Shown: positions 5,894-13,490 of the stretch, piece after piece
Position numbering within the stretch: the stretch's first letter is position 1
How the letters are laid out: each line of letters opens with the position of its first letter
NCBI GenBank assembly: GCA_009787485.1
Contig: WQWP01000040.1
Coordinates: 1-17,304 of the forward strand
Length of the DNA stretch: 17,304 bases
From: Lentimicrobiaceae bacterium
GTDB lineage: Bacteria > Bacteroidota > Bacteroidia > Bacteroidales > WCHB1-69
Reading direction: 5' to 3'
Notes under the pieces: generated by a model
What the model was told of the DNA's origin: nothing
Database searches by the model: none
What the model saw: only the letters and a program-made list of their open reading frames with translations
Position numbers and translations under genes: made by a program

Positions 5894-8131
5894 TTAGAAT
5901 CTTCTTGGAGGACGACTGCTACCACCGTTTCCGTGTCTTCTGTCGCCTCTATCGCCTCTGTCTCCCCTATCCCCTCTCTCAGGTCTGGGTCTTGGAGTAG
6001 GCTCTACCCAACCTTCCGGTTTCGGCAGTAGCACTCTGTGCGACAGTTTGAATTTGCCTTTATCATCAATGGCGATGAGTTTTACTTTAATTTCGTCGCC
6101 TTCTTTCAGCACATCTGCCACGTTTTCAATGCGTTTGTATGCAATTTCGGAAACGTGCAGCAAGCCTTCCACATTGGGCAGAAACTCTACAAATGCGCCG
6201 AAAGTTTGGATGCCTTTTACCACGCCATCATACACTTCGCCTACTTCAGGGGCGGTGGATAAGCCTTTAATTCTTTCAATGGCCCGATTGATGTCATCTA
6301 CATTGGCGGCCGCCACATCTACAATACCTACGCCGTCTTTTTCTTCAATGTTAATCACCGTATTGGTTTCGCGTTGAAGTTCTTGAATCACCTTTCCGCC
6401 GGTTCCGATTACCGCACCGATATATTCTTTCGGGATGATTATCTGCACAATGCGCGGTACAAACGGCTTGTAATCTTCGCGCGGCGCCGGCATCACTTCG
6501 TTCATTTTATCTAAAATGTGTAAACGGCCTTTCCGCGCCTGCTCTAACGCTTCCGCCATAATTTCGGAAGATAATCCGTTGATTTTAATGTCCATCTGGC
6601 AAGCGGTGATGCCATCTCTGGTGCCGCACACTTTAAAATCCATGTCGCCCAAGTGGTCTTCATCGCCCAAAATATCAGATAAAATAGCGTATTTTCCGGT
6701 TTTTTCATCGGTAATTAAACCCATGGCAATTCCGGATACCGGTTTTTTAAGTTTCACGCCGCAATCCAACAAGGATAAAGTTCCTGCGCAAACGGTTGCC
6801 ATAGAAGAGCTTCCGTTCGATTCTAAAATATCGGAAACCAAACGTACGGTGTATGGAAAATCGGTGCTATCAAATGGAATCATCGGTTTTAAGGCACGGT
6901 GTGCCAAGTTTCCATGTCCAATTTCGCGGCGACCGGCGCTACCTATGCGTTTTACCTCTCCTACCGAAAACGGCGGGAAGTTATAATGCAGAATGAAGCG
7001 GCTGGAGTCTTCAATAACGGCGCCATCAATGGTTTGTTCATCCAATTTTGTTCCTAATGTACAAGTAGTTAGCGATTGTGTTTCGCCTCTTGTAAAAATA
7101 GCGGAGCCGTGCACCGAAGGCAAATAATCGGTTTCGATCCATATCGGGCGAATTTGGTCTAAAGTACGACCGTCTAAACGAGTTCTGTCGTGCAAAATCA
7201 TATTGCGCATCGCATCGTATTCTACATCATGGTAATAGCGTTTTACCAAAGGCATTTTTTCATCGCGCTCTTCTTCGGGAATGGTTTCCAAAAACTCATC
7301 CAAAATGGCGGCAAACGCATCGGCTCTTTCATGTTTGGTAGTTTGTGCTTTTGCAATAGCATATACTTTGTCGTAGGTAACTTTGTGCACCAATTCGCGC
7401 AACTCCTCATCCTTATTTTCGTGGCAATATGTGCGTTTAGGGTTTGCTTTTTCTACCATTGCCACCAGTTCTAACTGGGCTTGACACTGTATTTTAATCG
7501 CTTCGTGTGCAAAATTGAGCGCAGCCACCATGTCGGCTTCCGAAATCTCTTTCATTTCGCCTTCCACCATCATAATATTGTCCATAGATGCAGCTACAAT
7601 CATGTCAATATCAGAATGATGCATATCATCTACGGTGGGGTTAATCACAAATTGTCCATCAACTCTGCCCACGCGCACTTCCGAAATCGGTCCTAAGAAC
7701 GGAATGTCGGAAACGGCTAATGCAGAAGACGCTGCCAAACAAGCCAATGCATCCGGAAGGTTATTTTTATCTCCCGAAATCAGCGTAACCAGCACTTGTG
7801 TCTCTGCGTGAAAATCGTTCGGAAACAGTGGACGAAGCGCTCTGTCCACCAATCGTGCGATCAAAATTTCGTACTCCGAGGGTCTGCTTTCGCGTTTAAA
7901 GAAACCGCCCGGGAAACGCCCCACAGCGGCATATTTTTCCTGATATTCTACTTGCAGCGGCATAAAATCTACGTTCTCTGCTGCTTCTTTTTTACAACAT
8001 ACTGTGGCCAACAACATGGTGTCGCCCATTCTTACCACCACCGATCCGTCGGCTTGTTTGGCTAATTTCCCTGTTTCAATGGTAACTTCTCTTCCGTCAC
8101 CTAAATCAAATTTTTTTGTAATTCCAATCAT
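5894..8131 (-). CDS. pnp: Polynucleotide phosphorylase
   Basis: PNPase degrades RNA from the 3' end with phosphate and forms a trimer. The 745-aa protein has the full order: first RNase PH core with FFKRESRPSE (77-86), helical linker, second RNase PH core with GRREIGHGNLAHRALKP (400-416) and catalytic SDILGDEDHLGDMDFK (485-500), KH domain with GTGG loop (576-579) in IGAVIGTGGK, and S1 domain (about 630-700). The tail after PKPEG is basic and contains four consecutive RGD triplets (719-730) followed by RRHGNGGSSRPPRRF, likely an RNA-contacting extension. It follows rpsO on the same strand, as in many bacteria, but a terminator stands between them, so it probably also has its own promoter, which I could not pick out. 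Confidence 0.98.
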   Translation of the reverse strand: MIGITKKFDLGDGREVTIETGKLAKQADGSVVVRMGDTMLLATVCCKKEAAENVDFMPLQVEYQEKYAAVGRFPGGFFKRESRPSEYEILIARLVDRALRPLFPNDFHAETQVLVTLISGDKNNLPDALACLAASSALAVSDIPFLGPISEVRVGRVDGQFVINPTVDDMHHSDIDMIVAASMDNIMMVEGEMKEISEADMVAALNFAHEAIKIQCQAQLELVAMVEKANPKRTYCHENKDEELRELVHKVTYDKVYAIAKAQTTKHERADAFAAILDEFLETIPEEERDEKMPLVKRYYHDVEYDAMRNMILHDRTRLDGRTLDQIRPIWIETDYLPSVHGSAIFTRGETQSLTTCTLGTKLDEQTIDGAVIEDSSRFILHYNFPPFSVGEVKRIGSAGRREIGHGNLAHRALKPMIPFDSTDFPYTVRLVSDILESNGSSSMATVCAGTLSLLDCGVKLKKPVSGIAMGLITDEKTGKYAILSDILGDEDHLGDMDFKVCGTRDGITACQMDIKINGLSSEIMAEALEQARKGRLHILDKMNEVMPAPREDYKPFVPRIVQIIIPKEYIGAVIGTGGKVIQELQRETNTVINIEEKDGVGIVDVAAANVDDINRAIERIKGLSTAPEVGEVYDGVVKGIQTFGAFVEFLPNVEGLLHVSEIAYKRIENVADVLKEGDEIKVKLIAIDDKGKFKLSHRVLLPKPEGWVEPTPRPRPERGDRGDRGDRGDRRHGNGGSSRPPRRF

Positions 8132-8192
8132 AGTTTTAATCTTGTTTAGTTAAATCTGTGTCTTCAGTGTTAATATAGTGATTATTAATGCA

Positions 8193-8226
8193 AAAAAAGG
8201 CACTTTCCAAATGAAATGCCTTTTTT
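8193..8226 (-). terminator. Intrinsic terminator between rpsO and pnp
   Basis: The arms AAAAAAGGCA (8193-8202) and TGCCTTTTTT (8217-8226) pair, and TTTC/GAAA extends the stem inside past a one-base bulge, with a 5-nt loop. Read on the minus strand it ends in a T run and lies 20 nt after the rpsO stop. Its near symmetry would allow weak action in both directions. Confidence 0.8.
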
Positions 8227-8246
8227 GAAATGTTTTATACAATTTG

Positions 8247-8516
8247 TTATTTCCTAAGTCCTAACTGCTTGATAATAGCTCTGTAACGCTCAATATCTTC
8301 TCGTTTGAGGTATTCCAACATTTTTCTACGTTTACCTACCAAATTAATTAGTGAACGTTTTGTGGCTAAATCTTTTTTGTTTTTTTTCAAGTGCTCTGTT
8401 AAGTGCTTGATTCTGTGTGTAAACAAAGCTACCTGACTTTCTGCGGAACCGGTATCGGTTGCGCTGTTTCCGTATTCGGCAAAAATTTGTTGTTTAACTT
8501 CCGGGGTCAAATACAT
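8247..8516 (-). CDS. rpsO: Ribosomal protein S15
   Basis: The 89-aa product has the standard S15 length and signature: TGSAESQVALFTHRI, then HLTEHLKKNKKD, then LVGKRRKMLEYLKREDIERY. S15 binds 16S rRNA early in 30S assembly. A -7 box lies upstream at 8567-8574 on the same strand, giving a leader of about 45 nt that is very rich in A and G on the sense strand. A terminator follows the stop. Whether S15 represses its own translation here, as in E. coli, cannot be judged from the leader. Confidence 0.98.
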   Translation of the reverse strand: MYLTPEVKQQIFAEYGNSATDTGSAESQVALFTHRIKHLTEHLKKNKKDLATKRSLINLVGKRRKMLEYLKREDIERYRAIIKQLGLRK

Positions 8517-8566
8517 AATGTTCTTCTTCTTTTTTTAAATAATTTTTCTTTTTTTTAAATAGTCGG

Positions 8567-8574
8567 CAAAAATA
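8567..8574 (-). promoter_or_regulatory. -7 box TATTTTTG before rpsO
   Basis: On the minus strand TATTTTTG, followed by CCG, matches TAnnTTTG exactly. The same TATATTTTTGCCG word occurs before the tRNA-Val gene. Confidence 0.65.
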
Positions 8575-8602
8575 TAAAAAATTCAATATGAAAGAATACC
8601 TC

Positions 8603-8630
8603 GTTTTATAACATAAAACACATTATTTTG
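8603..8630 (+). promoter_or_regulatory. Likely nspC promoter with a 7-bp inverted repeat
   Basis: TTATTTTG at 8623-8630 differs from TAnnTTTG at one base and lies 25 nt before the ATG. Just upstream GTTTTAT/ATAAAAC (8603-8609 and 8613-8619) is a perfect inverted repeat around AAC, where a regulator could bind. The divergent rpsO promoter is about 30 nt further left. Confidence 0.45.
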
Positions 8631-8655
8631 CATTTTTATATATTAAACAACGGTT

Positions 8656-9807
8656 ATGCCCCACGAAAATTTCCCCTCCCCCTGTTTTGTATTGTACGAA
8701 GAAGCCTTAGAAGCTAACTTACAGCTGTTGGATTTGGTGCAAAAAGAGGCTGGCGTTTCTATCATTTGTGCATTAAAAGGATTTGCTTTTTGGCACGCCT
8801 TTCCTCTCATTTATCAATATTTGAAAGGCGCCACGGCAAGCTCTTTAAACGAAGCGCAATTGATTGTAGAAGAGATGCAATGCGAAGCGCATACTTATGC
8901 TCCCGCTTATTTTGAAGAAGAGTTTGAAACGTTGCTATATTACAGCAGTCATTTAACTTTTAACTCGTTAAGCCAATGGTCGCGTTTTCGTGAAAAGGCA
9001 TTGGCTTGTCCTAAAAAAATCAGCTTCGGATTGCGCGTAAACCCTGAATATTCGGAAGTTACCACCGATTTGTATAATCCTGCGTTGCCCGGCTCTCGGC
9101 TGGGTATTTTAGCAGAAAACATGCCACTCCATTTACCTGAAGGCATTGAAGGCTTACATTTTCACACTTTGTGCGAAAACGATAGTTATGCATTAGAAAA
9201 CTGTTTAAAATCGTTTGAAGAAAAATTCGGAGATCTGATTCAAGAATGCAAATGGGTAAATTTTGGCGGCGGACATCATATTACCCGAAGAGATTATAAT
9301 GTAGCACATCTCATTGCGCTACTAAAAGATTTTAAACAACGTTATCCCAATATTGAGGAAGTGATTTTAGAGCCGGGCGAAGCGGTAGGCTGGCAAACCG
9401 GCGTGCTCACTTCCACAGTGGAAGATATTGTAGAAAATAAAGGTATCAAAACCGCCATGCTCAACATCTCTTTCGCTTGCCACTTGCCCGATTGTTTGGA
9501 AATGCCGTATAAACCTGTGGTAATGGGCGCCACCGACCCGACTCCCGAAAGCAAATGCGTGTATCGTCTCGGCGGAAGCTCTTGTTTGGCAGGAGATTAT
9601 ATCGGCATGGGTGACTTTTGTTTCCCTGAGCCTTTAGAAATTGGCGACCGAATTATATTTGATGATATGATTCATTACACCATGGTAAAAACCACTTTTT
9701 TTAACGGCGTAAAACATCCATCCATTGGCATGGTAACTAAAGAGGGTGATTTTATTTTGTTGGCAGAGCCCGGAAAATATACAGATTATAAAGCAAAATT
9801 GGGATAA
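8656..9807 (+). CDS. nspC: Carboxynorspermidine/carboxyspermidine decarboxylase
   Basis: This PLP enzyme removes CO2 from carboxyspermidine or carboxynorspermidine, the last step of the alternative polyamine route that many Bacteroidetes use instead of spermidine synthase. The 383-aa protein is a fold-III (alanine-racemase-type) decarboxylase. K41 in CALKGFA is the PLP lysine; LHFHTLCEND (167-176), FGGGHH (203-208) and EPGEAVGW (239-246) bind the cofactor; GGSSCLAGDY (306-315) supplies the active-site cysteine of the partner subunit; and DDMIHYTMVK (336-345) is near the end. Length matches the family. The start ATG 8656 gives the usual short N-terminus with SPCFVL. The next gene begins 2 nt after the stop, so they are co-transcribed. 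The carboxyspermidine dehydrogenase partner is not in the window. Confidence 0.95.
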   Translation: MPHENFPSPCFVLYEEALEANLQLLDLVQKEAGVSIICALKGFAFWHAFPLIYQYLKGATASSLNEAQLIVEEMQCEAHTYAPAYFEEEFETLLYYSSHLTFNSLSQWSRFREKALACPKKISFGLRVNPEYSEVTTDLYNPALPGSRLGILAENMPLHLPEGIEGLHFHTLCENDSYALENCLKSFEEKFGDLIQECKWVNFGGGHHITRRDYNVAHLIALLKDFKQRYPNIEEVILEPGEAVGWQTGVLTSTVEDIVENKGIKTAMLNISFACHLPDCLEMPYKPVVMGATDPTPESKCVYRLGGSSCLAGDYIGMGDFCFPEPLEIGDRIIFDDMIHYTMVKTTFFNGVKHPSIGMVTKEGDFILLAEPGKYTDYKAKLG

Positions 9808-9809
9808 AA

Positions 9810-10262
9810 ATGACAGAACAAATCACCTGTAAAGATGTTGCGCGCAACGTCTTTATAACACCAAAAACAATTAAAACCATTGCCGCGCCGGCAGAAGCTA
9901 TCTATAAAGAAAAACGCAGTAAATTTCTCGCTTTTGCGTATCCTGTAAAAAATGAAGCCGAAATTAAAGAAAAAATTGCTTTTTTGAAGAAAAAATACCA
10001 CGATGCACGTCATCATTGCTATGCATATACTTTAGGCACCGATAGGTCGTCTTATAGAATGAATGATGACGGAGAGCCTTCGGGTACAGCCGGTCGCCCA
10101 ATTCACGGGCAACTGCTTTCAAAAGAGCTTACTAACGTGTTGGTGGTGGTCGTTCGTTATTTCGGAGGCGTGAAGTTGGGAACAGGCGGATTACGGGTAG
10201 CTTATAAGTTGGCCGCTAAAGAAGTGTTAGATTATGCGATAATTATTACAAAAAGTGTTTAA
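9810..10262 (+). CDS. YigZ/IMPACT-family protein, short form
   Basis: The 150-aa product carries the UPF0029/IMPACT N-terminal domain: KRSKFLAFAYPV (35-46), YHDARHHCYAYTLG (63-76), NDDGEPSGTAGRPI (85-98) and VVVVRYFGGVKLGTGGLRVA (112-131). The cellular role of bacterial YigZ is not established. Typical members are about 200 aa and add a ferredoxin-like DUF1949 domain after the AYKLAAKEVL helix. Here the frame stops a few residues later, and nothing in the following 70 nt resembles the missing domain. The first ~25 residues before the conserved core are longer than usual, and an alternative internal start cannot be excluded. It begins 2 nt after nspC. Confidence 0.88.
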   Translation: MTEQITCKDVARNVFITPKTIKTIAAPAEAIYKEKRSKFLAFAYPVKNEAEIKEKIAFLKKKYHDARHHCYAYTLGTDRSSYRMNDDGEPSGTAGRPIHGQLLSKELTNVLVVVVRYFGGVKLGTGGLRVAYKLAAKEVLDYAIIITKSV

Positions 10263-10298
10263 TTTTTAACAAAAACTGCACCCGTGATAAAAAAATTC

Positions 10299-10306
10299 TA
10301 TTTTTG
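10299..10306 (+). promoter_or_regulatory. -7 box TATTTTTG before the four-helix-bundle gene
   Basis: TATTTTTG matches TAnnTTTG exactly, 29 nt before the ATG at 10336. Its last base is the G of an in-frame GTG, which argues against that GTG as the start. Confidence 0.6.
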
Positions 10307-10335
10307 TGCACTTACTAACTAAAATTGAATTTATT

Positions 10336-10776
10336 ATGAACAAACCCGAAACTCCCGTAAGCTTCTTCAGATTTGAAGATTTACGCATTTATGCAAAAGC
10401 CTTGGATTACATTACCTGGTTGCATAGTGTGGTGGAAAAATTTCCAGGTCAGGAACAACCTACTTTAGCACAACCTTTTCTGAAAGTATCGCAAAGCATT
10501 GCGCTATTTCTCGCAGAGGGGTCAGCACGAAACAAACCTCAATTCATTTACTACCTGAAAATGGCGAAAAGTTCCGTACGCGAATGCGTGGTTTACACGG
10601 AAATCGCTTCACGTTTAGGGTTTATGAATGAAGAAGAAAAAGAACATTCTGTGAACCAAATGATGGAACTGACCAAAATGATCGGCTCTTTGGTTACTTC
10701 GCTACAACGCACTATTCCGAATGCTAAGGAAGAAGATGAATTTGATGATATGCAACTGCCGCCGGATATGATGTAA
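10336..10776 (+). CDS. Four-helix-bundle (S23-like) protein
   Basis: The 146-aa protein resembles the four-helix-bundle family named after proteins encoded in 23S rRNA intervening sequences (TIGR02436). Features are an early FRFEDLRIYAKAL helix, FLKVSQSIALFLAEGSARNK, and FIYYLKMAKSSVRECVVYTEIASRLGFM, then an acidic low-complexity end (KEEDEFDDMQLPPDMM). Its biochemical role is unknown, and members form pentamers in solved structures. The ATG at 10336 is chosen because the upstream GTG at 10306 coincides with the promoter. It stands alone with its own promoter, and the convergent glycosyltransferase ends 79 nt away behind a long AT-rich inverted repeat. Confidence 0.85.
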   Translation: MNKPETPVSFFRFEDLRIYAKALDYITWLHSVVEKFPGQEQPTLAQPFLKVSQSIALFLAEGSARNKPQFIYYLKMAKSSVRECVVYTEIASRLGFMNEEEKEHSVNQMMELTKMIGSLVTSLQRTIPNAKEEDEFDDMQLPPDMM

Positions 10777-10781
10777 TTTAA

Positions 10782-10855
10782 AAATTTAATGATTTAATAA
10801 TTTAACGGTCTAAAATTTGATTATTAAATCTTTAAATTATTAAATCTTTAAATTT
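10782..10855. terminator. 24-bp AT-only inverted repeat between convergent genes
   Basis: Arms 10782-10805 and 10832-10855 pair at 23 of 24 positions, with one T-T mismatch, around a 26-nt centre. The right arm is part of a perfect 16-bp tandem duplication, ATTATTAAATCTTTAA at 10820-10835 and 10836-10851. It sits between two converging stops, so a bidirectional terminator is likely. With no G-C pairs in the stem the strength is uncertain. Confidence 0.55.
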
Positions 10856-12417
10856 CAAATAATAACCCCCGGCTCAACCCCTTGAACGCTACGGCTCCCA
10901 ATAATGGTTTGCTCATTTTCGGGAGCTATTTTATAAGATACCATACAGGTTTTTAGCGCTGTAAAATGCGAGATGATGCTTTTTATGCTGACGTCTTTCG
11001 AGCAAAAAATCAATTCGTTAACTTTATTTTCCTTGATGTAATCTTTAATTTCAGAGGAAGAAACATCTTGAATAAAATAAATAATTTCTGGTTTTTGGCT
11101 GCCTATTTGCGCAAGCAAGGCTACTCTTTCATTTTCGTGTAAATTGCCGATGATGAGAATTCTGCGCTTTTGAGAGTTAGCATATTGATAGCCTTTTAAT
11201 TTGAATGTATGAAACAGATAGCGAATGCCGTTCATTGTAATGGCGGTCCACACAGCGCCAAAAACAGTAACTGCGCGAGAAAAACGGATCGTTTCGGGCA
11301 ACAAAGCGTAAATCAATAAAATAACAATCGTACCCAAAATTATACCGCGATTTGTTTTAGAAGCGGAATGAGGCTTTTTATATCCTTTGTTTATCGCCAC
11401 AGAAATAATCCAAATAGCAATGTAGCAAGGAATTACCAAATAAAAGTAGTAGTCGGGAAAATGGCTGCCCCGGTAATGTAATACTGTGGTTTGCCAATAA
11501 AGCGCCAATAATATCATACCTCCGTAAATGACGGCGATGTCTAAAATGGGTAAAAGTAAAGAGGCAAGCACCCGTTTTCCTATAGCCAAAGAGGCGCGAA
11601 GCCAGATGGCAAGATTCAATATCCAGGTTAACAAAAACGATTTCTTATTCGTAAAATGTTTTTTTGCAAATATTTGCATCGCTTTGTAAAAAACAACTAC
11701 ATAATTGATCGTTCCTTTTTTCGTGCTTTCTCCTTTGTAATGAATGATTTGGGAATCAGGCAAGTAGTAGTTTTTGTAGCCGGCTTTAATGATACGGTAC
11801 GACAAATCAATATCTTCGCCATACATAAAAAAAGTTTCATCTAAAAGTCCGATGTCATCCAGCACTTTTTTTCGGATAAACATAAAGGCGCCCGACAGCA
11901 CTTCTACCGATTGCGTTTTGTTATTATCCAGATAGGTAAGATGATAGGAGCCGAATTTTTTAGATCGGGGAAACAGTTTTGCCAATCCGAATATTTTGTA
12001 AAACGCTACGGAAGGAATGGGCAGCGCTCTTTTCGATTCCGGAAGAAACTCGCCGTTTCCGTTAATCATCTTTACGCCCAGCGCACCGGCATCCGGCGTT
12101 TGTTTCATAAAATCAACACATTTCACAAAAGCATCTTCTTCTACTAAGGTGTCGGGGTTGAGCAACAGTACAAATTCTCCTTTAGCAAGTTTAATAGCCT
12201 GGTTGTTTGCACATGAAAAACCTACATTTTCAGTATTTGCGATAAGATTTATCCAAGGAAATTTTTCTTTCAACATTTCTACAGAGCCGTCGGAAGAAGC
12301 GTTGTCCACTACAAAAACCTCAACTTTAATGCCGGCAATGGCTTTTTGCACCGATTGCAAGCATTGCACCAGAAAGTGTTTTACGTTGTAGTTTACAATT
12401 ATAATCGTCAGTTGCAT
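10855..12417 (-). CDS. Family 2 glycosyltransferase fused to a membrane and Rossmann-like module
   Basis: Residues 1-260 are a GT-A family 2 glycosyltransferase, rhamnosyltransferase-like: TIIIVNYN, VVDNASSDGS (37-46), ENVGFSCANNQAI, LLLNPDT (84-90), and FMYGEDIDLSYRI (197-209). Residues about 262-400 contain several hydrophobic spans. Residues 418-520 (RRILIIGNLHENER, then IQDVSSSEIKDYI, then YKIAPENEQTIIGS) resemble the cytoplasmic Rossmann part of polyprenyl-phosphate sugar transferases. The transferase core that follows in those enzymes is absent, and the frame ends soon after IIGS. It probably acts in cell-surface polysaccharide or lipid glycosylation at the inner membrane. Its start overlaps the psd stop by one base (TAATG), suggesting coupled translation with phospholipid synthesis. 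Confidence 0.85.
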   Translation of the reverse strand: MQLTIIIVNYNVKHFLVQCLQSVQKAIAGIKVEVFVVDNASSDGSVEMLKEKFPWINLIANTENVGFSCANNQAIKLAKGEFVLLLNPDTLVEEDAFVKCVDFMKQTPDAGALGVKMINGNGEFLPESKRALPIPSVAFYKIFGLAKLFPRSKKFGSYHLTYLDNNKTQSVEVLSGAFMFIRKKVLDDIGLLDETFFMYGEDIDLSYRIIKAGYKNYYLPDSQIIHYKGESTKKGTINYVVVFYKAMQIFAKKHFTNKKSFLLTWILNLAIWLRASLAIGKRVLASLLLPILDIAVIYGGMILLALYWQTTVLHYRGSHFPDYYFYLVIPCYIAIWIISVAINKGYKKPHSASKTNRGIILGTIVILLIYALLPETIRFSRAVTVFGAVWTAITMNGIRYLFHTFKLKGYQYANSQKRRILIIGNLHENERVALLAQIGSQKPEIIYFIQDVSSSEIKDYIKENKVNELIFCSKDVSIKSIISHFTALKTCMVSYKIAPENEQTIIGSRSVQGVEPGVII

Positions 12418-13085
12418 TATGAAAAATAACCTATATGTGTAATTTTTGACTGCACTTTTTCACACAAATTAACATTAATTTTTGCCGACAATGGTAAAAA
12501 AATATCCACTCGCGAGCCGAATTTTATAATGCCCATCTCTTTACCCTGTTCGGCATATTCTCCTTTTTTTGCGTAACTTACAATTCGGCGTGCCACCATT
12601 CCGGCAATTTGGCGAAACAATACTTCCTCTCCGTTTTCATGTTTTTGAACGACAGTATTATGCTCATTATCTTTAGAAGCTTTCGGAAAGCTGGCAACAA
12701 GATGTTTTCCGGGATGATATTTCACATAAACCACTTCTCCATCAATAGGATATGTATTCACATGCACATTGAGCGGCGACATAAAAATGGAGATTTGAGT
12801 TCTTTTATCGTTAAAATATTCGGTTTCTACCTCTTCCAAAATTTGAACTACTATCCCATCGGCGGGCGCGATAATGGCGTTTTTATTTCGATTTATTTTT
12901 CTGTAAGGCACGCGGAAGAAGTAGATAACAAACAGCACAATACCAATGCCTACTGTTTTTATCAGCAAATGTAATAACAATGTGACTTTTACAAAGTAAA
13001 AAATTACCCAAACCGCTACTACTGCGATAAGGAATGCAATGAGTATGGAAATGAAGCCTTCTTTGTGAATTTTGTAATAGGTCAT
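12417..13085 (-). CDS. psd: Phosphatidylserine decarboxylase proenzyme (short type)
   Basis: PSD converts phosphatidylserine to phosphatidylethanolamine in the inner membrane. The proenzyme cuts itself between Gly and Ser to make a pyruvoyl cofactor; here that site is G190-S191 in KFGSRVDIFLP. Other conserved parts are IIAPADGIVV (71-80), SIFMSPLNVHVNTYPIDG (99-116) and YHPGKHLVASFPKA. Two N-terminal hydrophobic helices (about 11-31 and 36-57) anchor it. Starting at the ATG at 13085 gives 222 aa, the usual size of this short type. The frame stays open 40 codons further upstream, to an ATG at 13205, but that stretch is unlike the family. The glycosyltransferase gene overlaps its stop by one base. 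Confidence 0.93.
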   Translation of the reverse strand: MTYYKIHKEGFISILIAFLIAVVAVWVIFYFVKVTLLLHLLIKTVGIGIVLFVIYFFRVPYRKINRNKNAIIAPADGIVVQILEEVETEYFNDKRTQISIFMSPLNVHVNTYPIDGEVVYVKYHPGKHLVASFPKASKDNEHNTVVQKHENGEEVLFRQIAGMVARRIVSYAKKGEYAEQGKEMGIIKFGSRVDIFLPLSAKINVNLCEKVQSKITHIGYFS

Positions 13086-13093
13086 AATGGGTG

Positions 13094-13101
13094 CAAAGAA
13101 A
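13094..13101 (-). promoter_or_regulatory. Possible -7 box TTTCTTTG before psd
   Basis: On the minus strand TTTCTTTG is one base from TAnnTTTG and is only 8 nt before the ATG at 13085, which would give a nearly leaderless message. Weak on its own. Confidence 0.3.
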
Positions 13102-13306
13102 CACGTTTTTTTTATATTATTAATTTGTTGATTTAAAGGAATAACAAATTTTCCTAATCGAAATTGTTTTTTATTTTTCCATATTAAAAAGAAAAACATG
13201 GACACTTGTAATTGAGATTTTATGTGGTTTTTTTAATTCAGATATATCCGTACAAATTCCTGACTGTCTTGATTTTTCGATACTTCCCATTTCTAGTCAT
13301 GGCGTT

Positions 13307-13405
13307 AACAAGATTCTTAATATTAGCCACCTGCCAACCGGATCGTATTTTCTTAAAGTTTATCAATCTATTGGAACGCAAACAATTAAAGTGATGAAAC
13401 AATGA
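13307..13405 (+). pseudogene. Relic of a T9SS sorting domain (3' end only)
   Basis: In one frame the region reads NKILNISHLPTGSYFLKVYQ and ends IKVMKQ followed by TGA at 13403-13405. This is the second half of a T9SS type A sorting domain, almost the same wording as the small ORF at 732-908. The frame stays open upstream to about 13144 but has no ATG, signal peptide, or recognisable first half of the domain. A different frame over the same DNA (13212-13394) is a shadow with no family resemblance. I read it as the surviving end of a T9SS substrate gene whose body was lost. Positions 13086-13306 hold no other gene I can support. Confidence 0.65.
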
Positions 13406-13407
13406 TG

Positions 13408-13442
13408 AGTTTTCCGGAAAACTGAAATTTTGCCTAAATTTC
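13408..13442. repeat. 16-bp perfect palindrome followed by a 7-bp inverted repeat
   Basis: AGTTTTCCGGAAAACT (13408-13423) is a perfect palindrome just after the sorting-domain relic stop. Immediately after it GAAATTT/AAATTTC (13424-13430 and 13436-13442) forms a second inverted repeat around TGCCT. They could be an old terminator or operator for the gene at 13491. Confidence 0.5.
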
Positions 13443-13466
13443 AATTGCATTTCGTCATAAAAAAAC

Positions 13467-13474
13467 TACTTTTG
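13467..13474 (+). promoter_or_regulatory. -7 box TACTTTTG before the ORF6N gene
   Basis: TACTTTTG matches TAnnTTTG exactly, with a TTG at 13445-13447 19 nt upstream as a -33 element and the ATG 16 nt downstream. Confidence 0.65.
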
Positions 13475-13490
13475 CAGAAATTTTTGAAGT

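Noticed and set aside
5890..5925. ATG at 5925 for the TSCPD lipoprotein
   Set aside because: It would overlap pnp and place polar residues before a clear lipoprotein signal peptide.
6516..6986. 156-aa + strand frame inside pnp
   Set aside because: Antisense to the second RNase PH core; shadow.
10306..10335. GTG start for the four-helix-bundle protein
   Set aside because: Its G is the last base of the -7 box, so it would precede the transcription start.
13086..13205. Upstream extension of psd to an ATG at 13205
   Set aside because: The added 40 residues are unlike the family, and the ATG at 13085 gives the typical length and N-terminus.
13212..13394. 60-aa + strand frame after psd
   Set aside because: It overlaps the sorting-domain relic in a different frame and has no family resemblance; the relic frame explains the sequence better.
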